From assembly GCF_003226555.1 (NCBI RefSeq), contig NZ_QKQS01000013.1:589293-653292 (forward strand): DNA of 64,000 nucleotides, read 5' to 3'. Each line of letters begins with the position of its first letter. The first letter of the stretch is position 1. A program made the translations under genes and the position numbers. Below, one piece after another: positions 11,314-20,701 of the stretch. This stretch comes from Rhodopseudomonas palustris (lineage in GTDB: Bacteria; Pseudomonadota; Alphaproteobacteria; Rhizobiales; Xanthobacteraceae). The notes under the pieces are model-generated. The model did not search any database. It saw nothing but the letters and a program-made list of their open reading frames with translations, and was not told the origin of the DNA.

Positions 11314-12321
11314 TCAGCTCTCCATCACGCCCTTGCGGCCGAGCAACCCGCGCGGACGCACCAACAACACCACCACGGCGACCAGATAGATGATGATCTG
11401 GTCGATGCCCGGCAGCACGGATTTGATCTCGTTCATCGAAGCGAACGACTGCAGGATGCCGAGCAGGAAGCCGGCCAGCACCGCGCCCGGCAGCGATCCC
11501 ATGCCGCCGACCACGACGACGACGAAGGACAGCACCAGGAAGTCCATCCCCATGTGATAATCGGGCGGCACGATCGGCGTGTACATCACGCCGGCGAGAC
11601 CGGCGACGATCGCGGCGAGCCCGAACACGATGGTGAAGCGCCGCTCGATATTGATGCCGAGCAGGCCGACGGTCTCGCGGTCCTGCATGCCGGCACGCAC
11701 CACCATGCCGAAGGTGGTGAGCTGCAGGAACGCGAACACCGCGGCAATCACCCCCAGCGAGAAGCACAGATAGACGATCCGCCAGTACGGATAGACGATG
11801 GTGTCGGTGATCTGCAGCGACCCGGAGAACAGCGCCGGCGCCGATTGCGCGATCGGGTTGGCGCCGAAGAAGTGCTTGACGATTTCCTGAAGCACGATGG
11901 CGAGGCCGAAGGTGACCAGGATCTGGTCGGCGTGCGGACGCTTGTAGAAGAACCTGATCAGGCCACGCTCGATCAGGATGCCGATCAGCAGCATCACCGG
12001 GATCGCGATCAGAATCGACACCGGCACCGAGTAATCGATCAGCACCTTGCCCCAGTCGCCGAGCATCGCCTGGACGTAGGGAGTCTTGACCTCCATCGGC
12101 GAGCCCCACGGCGTCGTCCGCGTCGGGTCGATCTTGACGATCTCCAGCGTCAGCAGCTTGTTGAACACCACGGCGCAGAACGCGCCGAGCATGAACAGCG
12201 CGCCGTGGGCGAAGTTCACCACGCCGAGCGTGCCGAAGGCCAAGGTCAGCCCGAGCGCGATCAGCGCATAGGCCCCTCCTTTGTCGAGGCCGTTCAGGAT
12301 CTGCAGAACGATCGCGTCCAT
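11314..12321 (-). CDS. livH: Branched-chain amino acid-type ABC transporter, permease LivH
   Basis: This 335-residue inner-membrane permease has the LivH motifs [21 protein letters not shown] near the N-terminus (broken here only by the usual substitutions) and [13 protein letters not shown] near the C-terminus. Compared with the typical 290-300 aa it has an extra periplasmic loop around residues 60-85 ([13 protein letters not shown]). Such a longer loop is seen in Liv systems for other ligands. It lies 4 bp upstream of livM and 246 bp downstream of the binding protein gene. Confidence 0.9.
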   Translation of the reverse strand: MDAIVLQILNGLDKGGAYALIALGLTLAFGTLGVVNFAHGALFMLGAFCAVVFNKLLTLEIVKIDPTRTTPWGSPMEVKTPYVQAMLGDWGKVLIDYSVPVSILIAIPVMLLIGILIERGLIRFFYKRPHADQILVTFGLAIVLQEIVKHFFGANPIAQSAPALFSGSLQITDTIVYPYWRIVYLCFSLGVIAAVFAFLQLTTFGMVVRAGMQDRETVGLLGINIERRFTIVFGLAAIVAGLAGVMYTPIVPPDYHMGMDFLVLSFVVVVVGGMGSLPGAVLAGFLLGILQSFASMNEIKSVLPGIDQIIIYLVAVVVLLVRPRGLLGRKGVMES

Positions 12322-12483
12322 GCGTGGTCAATCTCCCTTGTGTCCGCGGCGCCATCGGCGCGCGTCCATCACAATTCCCCGACGACCGACCCCGGCCGCC
12401 AAGCCGATACGAAACGAAAACTCGTTGTGTATCCTCGAACGAGCAGCGTGCGTGCACGCGCGAGGGGCATTCACGAGACACGT

Positions 12484-12519
12484 ACCGGTCGGCTGCGCCG
12501 CAAGGCTCAGCCGACCGGT
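12484..12519 (-). terminator. Hairpin between binding-protein gene and livH
   Basis: A perfect 12-bp stem, ACCGGTCGGCTG / CAGCCGACCGGT with a 12-nt loop, lies between the minus-strand genes at 12568-13920 and 11314-12321. There is no T-run after it on the minus strand. It is therefore more likely an attenuator or 3'-end stabilising hairpin that keeps binding-protein mRNA above permease mRNA than a full stop. Confidence 0.55.
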
Positions 12520-12567
12520 CACGCGTCAACGCGCCGGGCCGCGGATCCGCAGCCCGGCTCGATCACA

Positions 12568-13920
12568 TCAGCCGCACTTCTTGGCGTCCTTGGAGCCGAG
12601 ATCGCCGCCGAAAATGCTCGGATCGTAGGTGACCTGCGAGGCCGGCACGATCTTCTTGACCTCGAGCAGGTCGTACTTGTCCTTCGGCTTTTCCTTGCCC
12701 TGCACCACCAGCACGTCCTTGAAGCACTGATGGTCGGCGGCACGGTACAGCGTCTTGCCGTTGCCGAGGCCGTCGAACTCGAAGCCTTCGAGCGCCTTGA
12801 TCACCTGGGTCGGGTTGAAGGTGCCGGCGCGCTCGCAGGCGTCGGCGTACAGGATCGCCTGGACGTAGCAGGTCTGCGCGGCCTGCGACGGCGGTGCACC
12901 GTAGGCCGCACCGAACGACTTGGTGAAGGCGCTGGTGGCGGCGTCCTCGAGCTTCCAGTCCCAGTTGGCGGTGCCGTAGATGCCCTTGATCGCGTCACCG
13001 GCGCCCTGCGCCATCAGTTCGGAGAACAGCGGCACCACGATCTCGAACTTCTTGCCGTTCGCCATCTTGTCGCGCAGACCGAACTGGACCGCCTGGGTCA
13101 AGGAGTTGATCATGTCCTTGCCGTAGTGGTTCAGCACCAGCACGTCGGCGCCGGAGTTCAGCACCGGGGTGATGTACTGCGAGAAGTCCGCAGCGCCGAG
13201 CGGGGTGCGGACCGCCTTGACGGTCTTCCAGCCCTGCTTCTCGGTGGCTTCCTTCATCGACTCTTCCTGGGTCCAGCCCCAGGTGTAGTCGGCGGTCAGG
13301 TGGTAGGCGGCGCGATCCTTGCCGTAGGCTTCGGCCAGCACCGGGCCGAGCGCGACGCCCGACATGTAGGCGTTGAAGAAGTGGCGGAAACCGTAGGCCC
13401 GCTTGTCCTTGCCGGTGGTGTCGTTGGAGTGGGTCAGGCCGGCCATGAAGATCACGCCGACGTCCTGGCACAGCGACTGCACCGCGACCGCGACACCTGA
13501 CGACGAGCCGCCGGTGATCATGATCGCGCCGTCCTTCTCGATCATGCGCTTGGCGGACGCACGCGCCGCATCCGACTTGGTCTGGGTGTCGCCGGAAACG
13601 AAGGTGACCTTCTTGCCGAGCACGCCGTTGCCCTTGAGCGCCAGCGGCTTCATGGTCTTGAGCATGCCGCCGTCGCCCTCACCGTTGAGGTGCTTGACGG
13701 CGAGCTGATAGGCGCGCAGCTCGTCCATGCCTTCGTCGGCATAGGGGCCGGACTGCGGCACGTTGAAGCCGAACACGACGTCCTTGCCCTTCGGCATGTT
13801 GCAGAAGTCGTCGGCGTAGGCGTTGCGAATGAAGAAGGTCGGCGTCGCGAGAGCAGCAGCACCGGCCAGGCCGGTCTTGAGCGCAGTTCTGCGGTCGATG
13901 ATGAATTTGGCGTCGGCCAT
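12568..13920 (-). CDS. ABC transporter substrate-binding protein (Liv/amide type), Tat-exported
   Basis: This 450-residue periplasmic binding protein of the type-1 fold heads the liv operon. The N-terminus has a twin-arginine signal (DRRTALKTGLAGAAAL) with a likely cleavage after RNAYA. The mature part starts with the FGFNVPQSGPYADEG ligand-entry motif and includes the TGGSSSGVAVAV hinge. It is larger than classical LivJ/K (about 370 aa) and closer to binding proteins for amides, urea or aromatic acids. An AGGAG ribosome site precedes the ATG at 13920. The ligand is unknown. Confidence 0.88.
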   Translation of the reverse strand: MADAKFIIDRRTALKTGLAGAAALATPTFFIRNAYADDFCNMPKGKDVVFGFNVPQSGPYADEGMDELRAYQLAVKHLNGEGDGGMLKTMKPLALKGNGVLGKKVTFVSGDTQTKSDAARASAKRMIEKDGAIMITGGSSSGVAVAVQSLCQDVGVIFMAGLTHSNDTTGKDKRAYGFRHFFNAYMSGVALGPVLAEAYGKDRAAYHLTADYTWGWTQEESMKEATEKQGWKTVKAVRTPLGAADFSQYITPVLNSGADVLVLNHYGKDMINSLTQAVQFGLRDKMANGKKFEIVVPLFSELMAQGAGDAIKGIYGTANWDWKLEDAATSAFTKSFGAAYGAPPSQAAQTCYVQAILYADACERAGTFNPTQVIKALEGFEFDGLGNGKTLYRAADHQCFKDVLVVQGKEKPKDKYDLLEVKKIVPASQVTYDPSIFGGDLGSKDAKKCG

Positions 13921-14459
13921 GGGGCTTCTCTCCTCAGGTTCCTCGGGAAGTCACGTTGTTAGTCTCAGGCTCGGTGGCGCGTGAGCGCACGTGTCCGTGC
14001 TCGGGCTGCTCTTGGTGGCAGCGAGCCCGAAGTCTTGGAGAGCGGGCCAACAAGGGTCAACCGCTCCTTTTGTCTAAGGAGAACTCCGCCCGGGAGTTGT
14101 GTCGGTAATTGCTAGTTCCGTTGACAGAACTAATCGTCACGCTGTCGTGACAGATCATGATGCGGCGCCAACAGGCGATTCCGGGAAATCCTCGGTGCAA
14201 TAGGACAGGCGAAGCAATCAAATTGTCACATATTGCATCGCACCAAGTAGTCCACAGCTCATTGCGGCCCTCACCAGCGTTGCCGCGGCTTGGCTCTGTG
14301 ACGTTTGGTCGCGAATGGTGTCTCTCCGCAGTGCGATGCAACAACACGATTTCGGGATGATCGCCGAGATCAGGATCGTCGTAGTGAACGAGAATCAGAT
14401 CGCGCGGACGTGGCGCCGTGCGCGCGGGACGGCCTGGAGCCATCCCGCGCGACACCCGG
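13921..14459. other. 539-bp spacer, liv promoter region; no gene seen
   Basis: The spacer separates the binding-protein gene from a CoA ligase gene, both on the minus strand. It holds the ribosome site of the first gene, a small hairpin aactcc-cgccc-ggagtt near 14086-14103, and a dyad TAGTTC-8nt-GAACTA (14113-14132). The base composition is less GC-biased at third positions than in the neighbouring genes. A minus-strand open frame of 132 codons here shows no family motif and atypical residue use, so I do not call it. Confidence 0.5.
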
Positions 14460-16016
14460 TCAGCTCACCCGGCGCTCGCGGTTTTCCCAATACGGCTGGC
14501 GCAGCTCGCGCTTGAGGATCTTGCCGGCGCCGGACAGCGGCAGCGGCGTTTCGGTGATCTCGACACTGCGCGGGCACTTGTAGCCGGCGATCAGCGCCTT
14601 GCAGTGCGCGATCAGCTCGTCGGCCGTCACCGTGGCACCCGCCTTGGTGACCACAACGGCATGGACCTGCTCGCCCCACGCCTCGTGAGGAATGCCGATC
14701 ACCGCGCATTGCGCCACCGCCGGATGCTGCGCCACCGCGTTCTCGACTTCGACCGAGTACACGTTCTCGCCACCGGAAATGATCATGTCCTTGACCCGGT
14801 CGACGACGTAGACGAAGCCGTGCTCGTCCATGTAGCCGCCGTCGCCGGTGTGCATCCAGCCGCCGAGAAGCGCCCGCGCGGTCTCCTCCGGCCGTTCCCA
14901 ATAGCCCATCATCACGTTGTCGCCGCGCACGCAGATCTCGCCCACCGTCCGGTAAGGAACCGTGCGGTCTTCGGCATCGACAATCCGCACTTCGCAGCCC
15001 AGCGTGGCGCGGCCGGCGGCGCGCTGGCGGCCCTTTGCTTTGCCTTCGCCGATGTGCTCCTTCCAGTGCAACAGCGTGGCGATCGGCGACAGCTCGGTCA
15101 TCCCGTAGGCCTGGGTGAACTGCACGTTCGGCAGCGCCGCGCTCGCCCGCGCCAGCACCGCCTCGCTGATCGGCGACGCGCCATAGACGATGTTCTTCAG
15201 CGACGACAGATCGTAAGTCTTCAGCGCCGGGTGATCGACGAACATCTGGATCATGGTCGGCACCAGCAGCACGTCGGTGACCCGATCGTTCTGCATCGCC
15301 TGCATCACGCCCTCCGGCGTGAACGACGGGATCATCACGTTGGAGCCGCCCGACAGCAGCAGCGAATACATCGCCGCGCCGTTGGCGAGGTGGAACATCG
15401 GCGCGGCGTGCAGATACACCGAGGTGCCCGGGAACAGCCCCTCGCCCAGCGCATTCAGCGCGTTCGCCATCAGATTGCCGTGGCTCAGCATCACGCCCTT
15501 GGAGCGGCCGGTGGTGCCGCCGGTGTAGAAGATGCCGGCGAGATCCTCGGCTTTGCGCATCGCATCGGGGATCGGCGCGTGCGCGGCGATCAGATCCTCG
15601 TAGCTCTGCATTCCGGCCGGGACGTCGCCGTCGTCGGCATAGATCAGCGCCATCGACGGCATTGCCTGCGCCAGTGCGGCGCCGGTCGCGGCGAACGCCT
15701 TGTCGACCACCAGCGCCACCGCGCGGCAGTCCTTGAGCGCGTCTTCGTTCTCCAGCGCGCTCCAGCGGATGTTGAGCGGCACGATCACGCCGCCGCACCA
15801 GCCGGCGGCGAGATACATCTCCAGATAGCGGTCCGAATTCAGCGACAGGATAGCGACCCGCTCGCCCTCGCCGACTCCGCTCGCGCGCAATCCGGCGGCG
15901 AGCCGCGCGACGCGGTCGCCGACCTCGCGCCAGTTACGTCGGCGGCCGGCGTAGACGGTGGCCAGCCCTTCCGGGTTGATCTGCAGCGCGCGCCGCAGGC
16001 CGTGGGTGATGTTCAT
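14460..16016 (-). CDS. AMP-dependent acyl-CoA ligase
   Basis: This 518-residue adenylating enzyme activates a carboxylic acid to its CoA thioester. The P-loop is YTGGTTGRSKG, the A5 region is YGMTELSP, the A7 Asp is in HTGDGGYMD, and the A8 hinge is DRVKDMIISGGENVYS. The A10 lysine is in GKILKREL. The layout is that of medium/long-chain fatty acid or cyclohexane/aromatic acid CoA ligases. A TetR gene overlaps its start upstream, and a thiolase/hydratase operon diverges from that TetR, so it probably supplies the CoA substrate of that pathway. Confidence 0.9.
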   Translation of the reverse strand: MNITHGLRRALQINPEGLATVYAGRRRNWREVGDRVARLAAGLRASGVGEGERVAILSLNSDRYLEMYLAAGWCGGVIVPLNIRWSALENEDALKDCRAVALVVDKAFAATGAALAQAMPSMALIYADDGDVPAGMQSYEDLIAAHAPIPDAMRKAEDLAGIFYTGGTTGRSKGVMLSHGNLMANALNALGEGLFPGTSVYLHAAPMFHLANGAAMYSLLLSGGSNVMIPSFTPEGVMQAMQNDRVTDVLLVPTMIQMFVDHPALKTYDLSSLKNIVYGASPISEAVLARASAALPNVQFTQAYGMTELSPIATLLHWKEHIGEGKAKGRQRAAGRATLGCEVRIVDAEDRTVPYRTVGEICVRGDNVMMGYWERPEETARALLGGWMHTGDGGYMDEHGFVYVVDRVKDMIISGGENVYSVEVENAVAQHPAVAQCAVIGIPHEAWGEQVHAVVVTKAGATVTADELIAHCKALIAGYKCPRSVEITETPLPLSGAGKILKRELRQPYWENRERRVS

Positions 16017-16716
16017 GAAGTCCTCCCTTGGGTCGTTTCCTGTTGTTGTTGCCGTCGGGCGCCTTGATGGCGCTTCTCTTCTTGGTTGAACGAGCGGCGA
16101 GGCCTTCGGTGAGGCGTATCGCGAACTCGTCGGCGATCGCCTCCGGCGACAGCGCGCCGTCGCGCTGATACCAATGGCCGATCCAGTTCAGCGAACCGGC
16201 GATCGCAAACGCTGTCAACTTCGGATCGCACGGTTTGATTGATCCGTCGACGACGCCGTCCGCGATGTAGCGCCGGAACGTGCGGTCGATGCTACGCTTG
16301 GCGGCGCGCACCGTCTTCTCGTTGTCCGGCGACAGATCGCGCGGATTGAACCGCACCATGCTGGCACCAAACTCGGTCGCCATCGTCGCGGCATAGGCGC
16401 GCACCAGGGCGCGCAGCTTGCCGAGCCCGTTCTCGCCGGAAACGTTGATGCCCGCGATGATCTCGTCGACCTGTTCCTGGCCGAGCGCCCAGCACTCGAA
16501 CAGGATCTCCTCCTTGCTGCGGAAATAATTATACAGCGCCGGCTTGGTGATGTTCAGCCGCTCTGCAACGTCGTTGAGCGTGGCGCGATGATAGCCCTGC
16601 TCGAGGAACAAATGCACAGCGGTGCGCAGCACCGCCTCGCGCTTCTCGTCCCGGGCGCGGCGGCGGCTTTCGAACGGCATCCAGGGCGAGTGATCGTCGG
16701 CGGCAGGTCCGTTCAT
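15934..16716 (-). CDS. TetR-family regulator (fatty-acid pathway type)
   Basis: About 260 residues from the ATG at 16716; an upstream ATG at 16788 is possible. The HTH covers roughly residues 20-70 with TLNDVAERLNITKPALYNYFRSKEEIL. A helical ligand domain follows, then a basic, Asn/Arg/Pro-rich tail. The last 27 codons overlap the first 83 bp of the CoA ligase gene in another frame, an unusually long overlap. It is divergent from the thiolase operon, with the dyad at 16793-16808 between them, and so probably controls both directions in response to an acyl-CoA. Confidence 0.85.
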   Translation of the reverse strand: MNGPAADDHSPWMPFESRRRARDEKREAVLRTAVHLFLEQGYHRATLNDVAERLNITKPALYNYFRSKEEILFECWALGQEQVDEIIAGINVSGENGLGKLRALVRAYAATMATEFGASMVRFNPRDLSPDNEKTVRAAKRSIDRTFRRYIADGVVDGSIKPCDPKLTAFAIAGSLNWIGHWYQRDGALSPEAIADEFAIRLTEGLAARSTKKRSAIKAPDGNNNRKRPKGGLHEHHPRPAARAADQPGRAGHRLRRPPT

Positions 16717-16792
16717 CGCAACTTCCGCAAGCAGCAATTTGGCATCTAACTCATTCGGCGCCGATCGATTGACTCGCCAGCAGCTCACATAT

Positions 16793-16808
16793 ATTACTCA
16801 TGGGTAAT
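16793..16808. promoter_or_regulatory. Candidate TetR operator ATTACTCATGGGTAAT
   Basis: This 16-bp near-palindrome has outer arms ATTAC/GTAAT that match perfectly and a CATG centre. It lies between the divergent TetR and thiolase genes. A second half-like 'aatgggtaag' follows at about 16819-16828. Its position, 35 bp before the thiolase ATG, suits repression of that promoter. Confidence 0.6.
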
Positions 16809-16842
16809 AAAAAGTCCAATGGGTAAGTTAAGGGAGAGAACA

Positions 16843-18027
16843 ATGGCGTCACCCGTCCACGTCGCCGGCGTCGGCATGATCCCGTTCGTCAAGCCGGGCG
16901 CGAACGAGCCGTATCACCTGATGGGCGCCGAGGCGACGCGACTGGCATTGCGCGACGCCGGCCTCGGTTACGACGCGATCCAGCAGGCGTTCGTCGGCTA
17001 CGTCTACGGCGACTCCACCTGCGGCCAACGCGCGCTGTACCAGGTCGGCATGACCGGCATCCCGATCGTCAACGTCAACAACAACTGCTCGACCGGCTCG
17101 ACCGCTTTGTATCTGGCGCGGCAGGCGATTGCCTCGGGCGCCGCCGACTGCGTGCTGGCGCTCGGCTTCGAGCAGATGAAGCCCGGCGCGCTCGGCGCCG
17201 TGTTCGATGATCGCCCCAGCGCGTTCGACGCTTTCGACGCAGCCGCCAACGACCTGATCGATGCGCCCGGCGTGCCGCTGGCGCTGCGCTATTTCGGCGG
17301 CGCCGGCCTCAGCCACATGCAGAAATACGGCACGCCGCTGTCGTCGTTCGCGGCAGTTCGCGCCAAGGCCAGCCGCCATGCGGCAAAGAACCCGCTGGCG
17401 CTGTTCCGCAAGGAGGTCTCGGCCGACGACGTACTGAACGACCAGGTGATCTGGCCCGGCGTGATGACCCGGCTGATGGCCTGCCCCCCGACCTGCGGGG
17501 GCGCCGCCGCGGTGCTGGTGTCCGAATCCTTCGCCAAGAAGCACGGCCTCGACACCCGCGTCCGCATCGCCGCGCAGGCGATGACCACCGACACGCCGTC
17601 GACCTTCGAGGCGCACGACATGATGCGGGTGGTCGGCTACGACATGGCGCGCGCCGCGGCGACCAAAGTGTACGAGGAGGCCGGCGTCGGGCCGGATGAC
17701 ATCGACGTCGTCGAACTGCACGATTGCTTCGCCCAAAACGAGCTGATCACCTACGAAGCGCTCGGGCTGTGTCCCGAAGGCGGAGCCGAGAAATTCATCA
17801 CCGACGGCGACAACACCTATGGCGGCAAATTCGTCACCAACCCGTCGGGCGGGCTGCTGTCGAAGGGCCATCCGCTCGGCGCCACGGGTCTGGCGCAATG
17901 CTACGAGCTGACCCGGCAGCTCCGCGGCACCGCGGAGGCCACCCAGGTCGAGGGCGCCAAGCGCGCGTTGCAGCACAATCTCGGTCTCGGCGGCGCCTGC
18001 GTGGTGACGCTGTACGAGCGCGCGTGA
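16843..18027 (+). CDS. Thiolase-fold protein (SCP2/lipid-transfer type acetyl-CoA acyltransferase)
   Basis: This 394-residue thiolase-superfamily enzyme has the nucleophilic Cys in VNNNCSTGST, an ELHDCFAQNE motif in the middle, and the C-terminal GGLLSKGHPLGATG with the catalytic His. NNNCSTGS rather than the VNRxCxSG of FadA is typical of SCP-x/lipid-transfer-type thiolases. It probably cleaves a 3-ketoacyl-CoA at the end of the pathway encoded by the following genes. The ATG at 16843 is preceded by AAGGGAGAGAAC. It is the first gene of a plus-strand operon that runs to about 20548 or 21889. Confidence 0.88.
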   Translation: MASPVHVAGVGMIPFVKPGANEPYHLMGAEATRLALRDAGLGYDAIQQAFVGYVYGDSTCGQRALYQVGMTGIPIVNVNNNCSTGSTALYLARQAIASGAADCVLALGFEQMKPGALGAVFDDRPSAFDAFDAAANDLIDAPGVPLALRYFGGAGLSHMQKYGTPLSSFAAVRAKASRHAAKNPLALFRKEVSADDVLNDQVIWPGVMTRLMACPPTCGGAAAVLVSESFAKKHGLDTRVRIAAQAMTTDTPSTFEAHDMMRVVGYDMARAAATKVYEEAGVGPDDIDVVELHDCFAQNELITYEALGLCPEGGAEKFITDGDNTYGGKFVTNPSGGLLSKGHPLGATGLAQCYELTRQLRGTAEATQVEGAKRALQHNLGLGGACVVTLYERA

Positions 18028-18037
18028 GGCAAGTCTG

Positions 18038-18484
18038 ATGGTCGATCAATCTGCCGTCGGTCGCCGGTTCACGCCGGTGACCGCCCATGTCGAGGCCGGG
18101 CGGCTGCGCTACTTCCTCGACACCCTCGGCGAGACCAACCCGGTGTATCGTGATGCCGCCGCGGCCAAGGCCCAAGGCTTCGCAGCGCCGCCGATCCCGC
18201 CGACCTATCTGTTTTGCCTGGAGATGCTCGACAACCAAAACCCGTTCGAGTTTCTCACCGCGCTTCAGATCGATCTCGGCCGGGTGCTGCACGGCGAGCA
18301 GAGCTTCACCTACCACGCGCCGGTGATGGTCGGCGACACGCTGACGTTCAGCCCCCAGGTGACCAGCGTCACCGACAAGAAGGGCGGCGCAATGACGCTG
18401 ATCGGCGTCGAGACCACTGTCACCAATCAGCACGGCGTCCACGTTGCCGACACGACGCGGACCATCGTGGTGCGCAACGGATGA
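18038..18484 (+). CDS. FAS1-like / MaoC-type dehydratase domain protein
   Basis: This 148-residue hot-dog-fold protein has the FAS1-dehydratase-like N-terminal signature: a helix with RYFLDTLGETNPVYRD, followed by the AAPPIPPTYLF loop and later DLGRVLHGEQSFTYHAPV. Such proteins pair with a MaoC partner to form a two-chain enoyl-CoA hydratase. The next gene overlaps it by 4 bp (ATGA) and supplies the catalytic hydratase motif. It starts 10 bp after the thiolase stop. Confidence 0.85.
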   Translation: MVDQSAVGRRFTPVTAHVEAGRLRYFLDTLGETNPVYRDAAAAKAQGFAAPPIPPTYLFCLEMLDNQNPFEFLTALQIDLGRVLHGEQSFTYHAPVMVGDTLTFSPQVTSVTDKKGGAMTLIGVETTVTNQHGVHVADTTRTIVVRNG

Positions 18485-18906
18485 CCGACACGATGGACAT
18501 GACCACCTCCCCCGCGGTCGGCGACCGCATCATTCACAAGGGCTTTCCGGCGATCAGCCGGCATTGGCTGGCGCTGTATTGCGGCGCCTCCGGCGACCAC
18601 AATCCGATCCATGTCGACATCGACTTCGCCAACGCGTCGGGTTTTCCGGACGTGTTCACCCACGGCATGCTGGTGATGGGCTATCTCGGCCAGGCGCTGA
18701 GCGATGCGGTGCCGCCGAACCGAATCCGCAGCTTTTCGACGCGGTTCGCCGCGATCACCCAGCTCGGTGCCGAACTGACCTGCGAAGGAACCGTTGCCGA
18801 GCTGTTCGAGGCCGGCGGCGAACGCCGCGCCCGCCTCGCCCTCACCGCTCGCGATCAGACCGGCGAGATCAAGCTCGCCGGCGAAGCGATCGTCGCCCTG
18901 TCATAA
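18481..18906 (+). CDS. MaoC-family (R)-enoyl-CoA hydratase
   Basis: This 141-residue hot-dog-fold hydratase contains the hydratase-2 motif LYCGASGDHNPIHVD with the catalytic Asp and His, then FTHGML. It hydrates a trans-2-enoyl-CoA, presumably as a complex with the 18038-18484 product. The start overlaps the upstream stop as ATGA, a sign of translational coupling and of equal stoichiometry. Confidence 0.88.
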   Translation: MTDTMDMTTSPAVGDRIIHKGFPAISRHWLALYCGASGDHNPIHVDIDFANASGFPDVFTHGMLVMGYLGQALSDAVPPNRIRSFSTRFAAITQLGAELTCEGTVAELFEAGGERRARLALTARDQTGEIKLAGEAIVALS

Positions 18907-18929
18907 CAACAAGCATGCGAGGGAACCTC

Positions 18930-19757
18930 ATGGGCAAACTGCAAGACAAGGTGGCGCTGGTCACCGGATCGGGCCGCGGCATCGGCCGCGCGATCGCGCT
19001 GAAGCTCGCGAGCGAGGGCGCGCGCGTCGTCGTCAACGATCTCGACCCTGAACCGGGCGACGCCGTCGCCGCCGAGATCAAGGCGATGGGCAGCGACGCG
19101 ATCGCGGTCAACGGCAGCGTCTCGGAGCCGGGCTTCGCCGATCGCTTCGTGGGCGCCGCGGTCGAGAAATTCCGCGGCCTCGACATCATCGTCAACAACG
19201 CCGGCTACACCTGGGACTCGACGATCCAGAAGATGACAGACGAGCAGTTCCAGGCGATGCTCGACGTGCATCTGGTGGCGCCATTCCGCATCCTGCGCGC
19301 CGCCGCCGAGCCGATCCGGATCTTCGCCAAGAAGGAAGCCGAGGCCGGCCAGGAGGTGTTCCGCAAAGTCGTCAACATCTCGTCGATCGCCGGGCTCTAC
19401 GGCAACGCCGGCCAGGCCAGTTACTCTTCGGCGAAAGCCTCGCTGGTCGGGCTGACGCGGACGCTCTGCAAGGAATGGGGCCGCTACAAGGTCAACGTCA
19501 ATTGCGTCGCCTTCGGCCTGATCAACACCCGCCTCACCCAGCCCATCGAAGCTCAGCAGAAGACCATCGACGTCGCCGGCCGCGACATCAAGGTCGGGGT
19601 GCAGCCGCAATTGCTCGACGCGATGGCACGGATGATCCCGCTCGGCCGCGGCGGCACGCCGGAGGAAGCGGCCGATGCGGTGTATCTGTTCTGCAGCCCG
19701 GAATCCAACTACGTCAGCGGCCAGGTGCTGGTCTGCGGTGGCGGCCTGATCCTGTAA
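18930..19757 (+). CDS. SDR-family 3-hydroxyacyl-CoA dehydrogenase-like
   Basis: This 275-residue SDR has TGSGRGIGRA, an acidic VNDLDPEP after beta-2 (NAD preference), NNAGYTWDS, NISSIAGLYG and YSSAKASL. It resembles bacterial homologues of the HSD17B4/FabG-type dehydrogenase domain. Its place after two hydratase genes suggests oxidation of a 3-hydroxyacyl-CoA to the ketone cleaved by the thiolase. The ATG at 18930 follows GAGGGAACC. Confidence 0.88.
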   Translation: MGKLQDKVALVTGSGRGIGRAIALKLASEGARVVVNDLDPEPGDAVAAEIKAMGSDAIAVNGSVSEPGFADRFVGAAVEKFRGLDIIVNNAGYTWDSTIQKMTDEQFQAMLDVHLVAPFRILRAAAEPIRIFAKKEAEAGQEVFRKVVNISSIAGLYGNAGQASYSSAKASLVGLTRTLCKEWGRYKVNVNCVAFGLINTRLTQPIEAQQKTIDVAGRDIKVGVQPQLLDAMARMIPLGRGGTPEEAADAVYLFCSPESNYVSGQVLVCGGGLIL

Positions 19758-19771
19758 GCGGATATTCAGCG

Positions 19772-20548
19772 ATGACTCTGGTTCTGTCCGAGCGACGCGG
19801 TGCCGTCGCAGTGCTGACGCTCAACAACCCGGCGCAATACAACGCGATGCGCCGCGGCCTGCTCGGCGAGCTCGGCGCCGCATTGAACGCGGCCCTCGCC
19901 GACGACTCCGTGCGCGCGATCCTGCTCACAGGCGCCGGCAAAGGCTTCTGCGCCGGCGCGGCGCTCGGCAGCGAGACGTTCGACGCCGGAGCCGAGGTCG
20001 CGCCGTGGATGCGTGCCGAACTCAGCCCGGTACTCGAGGCGATGCGCAGCGCCGCCAAGCCGATCGTCGTCGCCGTCAACGGCCCCGCGGCCGGCGCCGG
20101 CGTCGGCCTGGCGCTCGCCGGCGACATCGTGCTGGCGGCGCGCTCGGCCAAATTCGTCCTCAGCTTCGTCAAGCTCGGCGCTGCGCTCGATGCCGGCACC
20201 TCGCTGTTCGTGCAACGCGCGATCGGCGTGGCGCGTGCCCGCGCCCTGGCGCTGCTCGGCCGGCCGCTGTCCGCCGAACAGGCCGAGCAATCCGGCCTGA
20301 TCTTCCAGGCGGTCGACGACGACCGCCTGATCGACGAAGCGATGGCAATCGCCGAGCAGCTCGCGGCCGGCCCGCCGATCGGCATCGGCCTGATCAAGCA
20401 CCAGATCGAGGCCGCCTGGGCAGCCCCGCTCGCCGCAGTGCTGGACGACGAAGCCGAGCAACAGGGCCGCGCTTTCGTCACCGCCGATCTGCGCGAAGGC
20501 GCCGCCGCCTTCGTCGAGAAGCGCCCTGCCCGGTTCACCGGTCGCTAA
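19772..20548 (+). CDS. Enoyl-CoA hydratase/isomerase (crotonase) family
   Basis: This 258-residue crotonase-fold protein has the oxyanion-hole segments GKGFCAGAAL and NGPAAGAGVGLAL. The second active-site region reads FVKLGAALDAGTS, where the Glu of true hydratases is not obvious and an Asp is present, as in PaaG/PaaB-like isomerases. Hydratase versus isomerase cannot be settled from this. It starts 14 bp after the SDR stop in the same operon. Confidence 0.88.
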   Translation: MTLVLSERRGAVAVLTLNNPAQYNAMRRGLLGELGAALNAALADDSVRAILLTGAGKGFCAGAALGSETFDAGAEVAPWMRAELSPVLEAMRSAAKPIVVAVNGPAAGAGVGLALAGDIVLAARSAKFVLSFVKLGAALDAGTSLFVQRAIGVARARALALLGRPLSAEQAEQSGLIFQAVDDDRLIDEAMAIAEQLAAGPPIGIGLIKHQIEAAWAAPLAAVLDDEAEQQGRAFVTADLREGAAAFVEKRPARFTGR

Positions 20549-20701
20549 CGGCTCATCGGGCGGCGCAGGCCCCGCAGAATCGGGCCGGCCTCCGCTACGA
20601 TCTTCTGGATCAATCGGCCAATCAGATTGACGGCCGGCGCCATGTCGTCGGCCCTGCGCGCGATCTACCGTCGGCCGTTTCGAACCGGCTGGAGATCACA
20701 C

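Noticed and set aside
14057-14455. 132-codon minus-strand frame upstream of the liv binding-protein gene
   Set aside because: No family motif, uneven composition and it lies in what looks like a promoter spacer.
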